From: RGIG1828 sp045546535
Lineage (GTDB): Bacteria; Bacillota; Clostridia; UMGS1810
Reading direction: 5' to 3'
Assembly (NCBI GenBank): GCA_045546535.1
Contig: JAZQDA010000074.1
Coordinates: 1 to 9,272, forward strand
DNA: 9,272 nt
The first letter of the stretch is position 1. Each line of letters opens with the position of its first letter. Positions 6,539 to 9,272 of this stretch are shown piece after piece. The translations under genes and the position numbers were made by a program. The notes under the pieces were generated by a model that saw only the letters and a program-made list of their open reading frames with translations, made no database searches and was not told the origin of the DNA.

Positions 6539-7996
6539 CTACGATAAATATTCCCAGATATCATATGTTTTTAGCCATGCAAGATAGGTTTCGAACGAAT
6601 GCGGTTTTGTGTCAACTGAAAAAGACCCTTTGCTAAAAGTTTTATATAAATTTTTTAAAGTTTCAATATTAAAATTCGAAATAACGATATCATCTTGTGA
6701 ACTTATTCCATGAATCTCCGTTAAAATCATAAAGTTTACAAGTTCTTCGGGTAAACTCACACCTACTTCTTGAGCAGAAATCATATGTGTACTGTTTTTA
6801 ACTTTTTGAATTGCATTTTTTGCTTTTGTGCCATATTTATCTATTATAAACTTTATAAATCCTACTCTCTCCCACTTTTCTTTTTTTACCTTTGTAGAGT
6901 AAAATAGCATAATATCTTTAAAAATCGGCTCATATTTTTTTGAAAATTCACCTCTGTCTTCGGAGAGATTGAGCATTATGTCTATGATGACTTTCATGCT
7001 ATTTTCACTTACCATATCATATTGTTCACCCGTTAGATTGTAATACTGTGAAGAAACCTCGTTGTATATGTCTAAAATTGAGTTGTCCTGGTTTTTCAAA
7101 GGAAATACGATATCTTTCCCGCATCTTCTAAAATTCCATTTTTTAGGCGGAATCATGGGAATTGCATCATATGGGTTAATTATATTAAACAGTTTCAAAT
7201 CATAATTATTTTGTATAGTTGTATTTGGAGTTGCAAAAGTATAGCCTATTACCGTTGTATTGTTGTTTTTAGTTTCATTAAGTTTATTACAGAGTATGTT
7301 TGCAACACCTCCGCCTCGGCTATACCCGGTTACAAGAATTTTCACATCATCGGTATCGCAGTTTTCGGCTATATAAGTGTCAGTATACGCTTTAATTATA
7401 TCAGCGGAATTTTCAAAACCTTTATGATATTTGCCTTGAGAACCAAGAGAAAAGTTATCAGACCACTCCGCACCGTATCCACCGCCTCTTACAACGACAA
7501 CCACAAGATTATTTCTTTCATCTTTGTGAAAAATTTTTCTTGTACCGATTGCAAAAGCCGCTTTTGATGAACTATTATTCAGAGATTTTTCATAACCTAT
7601 AAATTTTTGCTTTTTCAAAGATATATCATCGAAAGCCTTTTTAATAGCCTTTTCTCTTCCGAAATCTCCGTCTTCTCCCCAGTGTGCAGAAATATCCCCT
7701 GAAGAAAATGCCGAAACAGATAACGCAAATAAAAAAAGTGATAAATCGTTGTTATAAATAGTGGTATCTTCGAAAAATACATCTTCTGACACACTGAATT
7801 TTTCCTTTACTGTTTTTCCTGATGCTGTTTTGTGAGCAAATTTCACAGTTAAAAGAGTTGAATTTGATGAACTGCTATAGTTATTTTGATAGACATTTTT
7901 AAACCCTTTAAAAACAGTTGATATTGACGGTATAAAAGAAAATAAAATTAAAGCACTTATTATGACCATCACCTTTCTATATATGTTATTTTTCAA
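6539..7996 (-). CDS. Secreted or membrane-anchored class 3-like lipase (alpha/beta hydrolase)
   Basis: A 485-residue protein read from a TTG at 7994-7996. The N-terminus is a basic segment (MKNNIYRK) then a hydrophobic stretch at about 9-24, so a signal peptide or N-terminal anchor. The next 135 residues are poorly characterised. The hydrolase core begins with VVVVVRGGGYGAEWSDNF (165-182), where Lipase_3 proteins have the strand and oxyanion loop. The nucleophile elbow GYSRG (224-228) puts Ser226 as catalytic serine. Asp277 in NPYDAIPMIPP is the likely acid, and His466 in HSFETYLAWL the likely base. The 189-residue gap between Asp and His is mostly helical and longer than in classic class 3 lipases. 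The alternative GTG start at 8077 falls inside the upstream terminator and is rejected. The substrate (lipid, other ester) is unknown. It precedes the dacF-like gene by 56 bp. Confidence 0.8.
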   Translation of the reverse strand: MKNNIYRKVMVIISALILFSFIPSISTVFKGFKNVYQNNYSSSSNSTLLTVKFAHKTASGKTVKEKFSVSEDVFFEDTTIYNNDLSLFLFALSVSAFSSGDISAHWGEDGDFGREKAIKKAFDDISLKKQKFIGYEKSLNNSSSKAAFAIGTRKIFHKDERNNLVVVVVRGGGYGAEWSDNFSLGSQGKYHKGFENSADIIKAYTDTYIAENCDTDDVKILVTGYSRGGGVANILCNKLNETKNNNTTVIGYTFATPNTTIQNNYDLKLFNIINPYDAIPMIPPKKWNFRRCGKDIVFPLKNQDNSILDIYNEVSSQYYNLTGEQYDMVSENSMKVIIDIMLNLSEDRGEFSKKYEPIFKDIMLFYSTKVKKEKWERVGFIKFIIDKYGTKAKNAIQKVKNSTHMISAQEVGVSLPEELVNFMILTEIHGISSQDDIVISNFNIETLKNLYKTFSKGSFSVDTKPHSFETYLAWLKTYDIWEYLS

Positions 7997-8003
7997 TTTT
8001 CTT

Positions 8004-8008
8004 CCCCC
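8004..8008 (-). promoter_or_regulatory. Ribosome binding site supporting the TTG start of the lipase gene
   Basis: On the minus strand a GGGGG run (in CTGGGGGAAG) lies 7 bases before the TTG at 7994-7996. It is the only purine-rich, G-rich patch between the upstream terminator and the hydrophobic N-terminus, and starting there gives a normal basic-then-hydrophobic export signal. An ATG at 7967-7969 has AAAGG too close to it and would remove the basic residues. Confidence 0.5.
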
Positions 8009-8056
8009 AGCAAATATTCTTGTATATAATTTAACCAGCGAAAGTATTTTTATATA

Positions 8057-8085
8057 ATTATATATGCAAAAAGACACAGCATAAA
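8057..8085 (-). promoter_or_regulatory. Possible promoter of the lipase-dacF unit
   Basis: On the minus strand a perfect TATAAT lies at 8057-8062. Seventeen bases upstream is TTTATG at 8080-8085, a poor three-of-six match to TTGACA, located in the loop of the upstream terminator. Transcription would start near 8050, giving a leader of about 55 bases. Since a terminator separates this unit from the paaK-ACT unit, some promoter is expected here, but the region is so AT-rich that the exact site is uncertain. Confidence 0.3.
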
Positions 8086-8099
8086 CATACTGTGTCTTT
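8068..8099 (-). terminator. Intrinsic terminator of the paaK-ACT transcription unit
   Basis: A perfect 10-bp inverted repeat, AAAGACACAG at 8070-8079 and CTGTGTCTTT at 8090-8099, encloses a 10-base loop. Read on the minus strand, the GACACAG/CTGTGTC core is followed by TTTTT (8068-8072, partly within the stem) and then GCAT. It begins 21 bases after the ACT gene stop codon, as expected for a Rho-independent terminator. On the plus strand the stem is followed by TTTA only, so it is mainly a minus-strand signal. Confidence 0.85.
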
Positions 8100-8120
8100 A
8101 AAATATTTTCAAATTAAAAT

Positions 8121-8552
8121 TTAGCAATTAAACAAATCGCTCTGATTTAAAATATCAAAACCGGCTGACTGAAGTGCATTTGTCGCTTTGTCATTATCAT
8201 CAACTCTGAATATCATATATGCTTTTGAAGGTGCACTCGACATAAAAGCATAGGTATATTCAACTGTAATATCCCCATCATTTAATGTTTTTAACACCTT
8301 TGCCATAGAACCTGGAGTATCGTCAATACTTACTGCTAATACTAAAGTGGTTTTTGCTGAAAATCCTGCATTCCTAAGTCTTTCTATTGCATCTTCAGGA
8401 TTATCAGTAATTATTCTAAGTATTCCAAATTCCTGCGTATCCGCGATTGAGAGGGCTCTTAAATTTATACCGTTTTCTGCTATAAAACTAGTAACTTCTG
8501 CCAAAGAACCTTTCGTGTTTTCAATAAATACTGCTATCTGCTTAATACTCAT
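8121..8552 (-). CDS. Tandem ACT-domain protein linked to phenylacetate--CoA ligase
   Basis: A 143-residue cytoplasmic protein made of two ACT domains. The first covers about 3-66, with IAVFIENTKGSLAEVTSFIAE and the glycine-containing turn ENGINLRAL; the second covers about 70-135, with SIDDTPGSMAKVLKTL. ACT domains bind small ligands, usually amino acids. Stand-alone tandem-ACT proteins of this length are known as neighbours of paaK in clostridia and archaea, where they are thought to sense amino or aryl acids; the ligand here is not visible. The start at 8550-8552 is chosen because AAAGGAG (8561-8567) sits 8 bases upstream; an in-frame ATG at 8609 would run into paaK and lacks such a site. 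The gene begins 28 bp after the paaK stop and ends just before a strong terminator, so the two form one transcript. Confidence 0.9.
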   Translation of the reverse strand: MSIKQIAVFIENTKGSLAEVTSFIAENGINLRALSIADTQEFGILRIITDNPEDAIERLRNAGFSAKTTLVLAVSIDDTPGSMAKVLKTLNDGDITVEYTYAFMSSAPSKAYMIFRVDDNDKATNALQSAGFDILNQSDLFNC

Positions 8553-8560
8553 TATAAATT

Positions 8561-8567
8561 CTCCTTT
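8561..8567 (-). promoter_or_regulatory. Ribosome binding site fixing the ACT gene start
   Basis: AAAGGAG on the minus strand, 8 bases from the ATG at 8550-8552. It lies within what would be coding sequence if the longer reading from 8609 were used, which argues for the shorter 143-residue protein. Confidence 0.8.
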
Positions 8568-8580
8568 CATTAACTGCAAA

Positions 8581-9272
8581 TTAATCGTGGAGTTTTCTTT
8601 TATCAACAACTCTTACCGCTTTGCCTTCACTTCTTACTATGCTCTTTGGAGGAACAAGGTGGATTTTGGGATTAATACCAAGCATCGTTTTCATCGCTTC
8701 CGCTATCTGTTTTTCCTTTATTGAAATTTCCTTTACAGTATCGGAGAGTTGATCGGAATTGAGTTCAACATATACATCGAGTGTATCATTATTATTTGCT
8801 CTGTCAACTTCTATACGGTAATTTGAAGAGTATCCTTGTTCAAGAAGAACAGTTTCAATCTGTGACGGGAAAACATTGACACCTCTGATTATAAGCATAT
8901 CATCGCTTCTGCCCATAGGTTTAGCCATTTTGATAAAAGTACGACCGCATGAGCATTTTTCTCTTTTGAGAACACAAATATCTCTCGTTCTGTATCTTAA
9001 AAGAGGGAAACCTTCCTTTTGAAGAGTTGTAAATACAAGTTCGCCTTTTGATCCTTCTGGTAAAACTTCACCTGTATCGGGATCAATAATTTCTGCGAGA
9101 AAATAGTCTTCGTTTATGTGCATACCGGACTGTTCGCAGCATTCAAAAGCAACACCAGGACCACTCATTTCTGTGAGTCCATATATATCATATGCTTTGA
9201 TACCAAGTGATTTTTCAATATCCCTGCGCATTTCTTCAGTCCAAGGTTCAGCTCCGAAAATGCCTGATTTTA
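8581..9272 (-). CDS. paaK: Phenylacetate--CoA ligase family protein (PaaK), 3' part
   Basis: The gene runs off the right edge, and about 229 residues of a protein normally near 430 are visible. PaaK is an ATP-dependent, AMP-forming cytoplasmic ligase that converts phenylacetate (or a related aryl acetate) to its CoA thioester. The reading frame stays open beyond the internal Met at 9229-9231, with GIFGAEPWTEEMRRDIE matching PaaK proteins. Counting from that Met, motifs are the adenylate-forming YGLTE (17-21), RYRTRD (79-84), a CSCGR pair of cysteines (93-97), GRSDDMLIIRGVNVFPSQIE (107-126), and the C-terminal SEGKAVRV with the likely catalytic Lys204. In clostridia paaK often accompanies indolepyruvate ferredoxin oxidoreductase genes in aromatic amino acid metabolism; such genes, if present, would be upstream, outside this window. 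The true substrate could be another aryl acid. Confidence 0.94.
   Translation of the reverse strand, partial: KSGIFGAEPWTEEMRRDIEKSLGIKAYDIYGLTEMSGPGVAFECCEQSGMHINEDYFLAEIIDPDTGEVLPEGSKGELVFTTLQKEGFPLLRYRTRDICVLKREKCSCGRTFIKMAKPMGRSDDMLIIRGVNVFPSQIETVLLEQGYSSNYRIEVDRANNNDTLDVYVELNSDQLSDTVKEISIKEKQIAEAMKTMLGINPKIHLVPPKSIVRSEGKAVRVVDKRKLHD

Noticed and set aside
7211..7567. 118-codon plus-strand open frame within the lipase gene
   Set aside because: It is antisense to the conserved lipase core, and the composition is that of a reverse-complement frame.
7997..8077. GTG start at 8077 extending the lipase by 27 residues
   Set aside because: The GTG lies inside the stem of the paaK-ACT terminator, has no ribosome binding site, and the extra residues do not look like part of an export signal.
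8553..8609. Longer ACT protein starting at 8609 inside paaK
   Set aside because: The first 19 codons include the AAAGGAG site of the true start and add nothing to the ACT fold; the start at 8552 is better spaced.
8347..8724. 125-codon plus-strand open frame across the ACT and paaK genes
   Set aside because: It spans two real minus-strand genes and their gap, with no recognisable motif.

Overview
The window comes from a low-GC Gram-positive bacterium, most likely an anaerobic member of the Clostridia (a gut-type Clostridiales/Oscillospirales relative). The evidence is the AT-rich coding sequence, strong GGAGG-type ribosome binding sites, the DUF1934-argS gene pair typical of Firmicutes, a DacF-like carboxypeptidase, and a paaK gene followed by a tandem-ACT protein, a pair common in amino-acid-fermenting clostridia. 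Species cannot be named from the sequence alone. No mobile element, CRISPR array, tRNA, rRNA or riboswitch is visible, and no gap between genes exceeds about 125 bases.

Plus strand, about 1-5374: five tightly packed genes that look like one operon. They are ddl (D-alanine--D-alanine ligase), a DUF1934/YwiB-like small beta-barrel protein, argS (arginyl-tRNA synthetase), a secreted S41 C-terminal processing protease with PDZ and peptidoglycan-binding domains, and a RimJ/RimL-type GNAT acetyltransferase. Gaps are 14 bp, a 4-bp ATGA overlap, 22 bp and 27 bp. An extended -10 element at 5-13 may drive the operon.

Minus strand, 5343-9272: two transcription units face the first operon. At the right edge is the 3' half of paaK (aryl-acetate CoA ligase) followed by a 143-residue double-ACT-domain protein, closed by a clear intrinsic terminator at 8068-8099. 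Next come a secreted class-3-like lipase and a DacF-type D-alanyl-D-alanine carboxypeptidase. The last codons of dacF overlap the last codons of the GNAT gene by 32 bp, so the two transcription units collide tail to tail.

The theme of the left two thirds is cell-wall housekeeping: Ddl makes the D-Ala-D-Ala dipeptide, the DacF-like enzyme trims D-Ala from finished stem peptides outside the cell, and the S41 protease carries a wall-binding domain. The right end belongs to aromatic acid activation. I found ordinary core genes rather than a new defence, mobile or secondary-metabolite system. The points most worth a second look are the lipase-like protein with its long segment between the catalytic Asp and the proposed His, the coupled DUF1934-argS pair, and the paaK-ACT pair.
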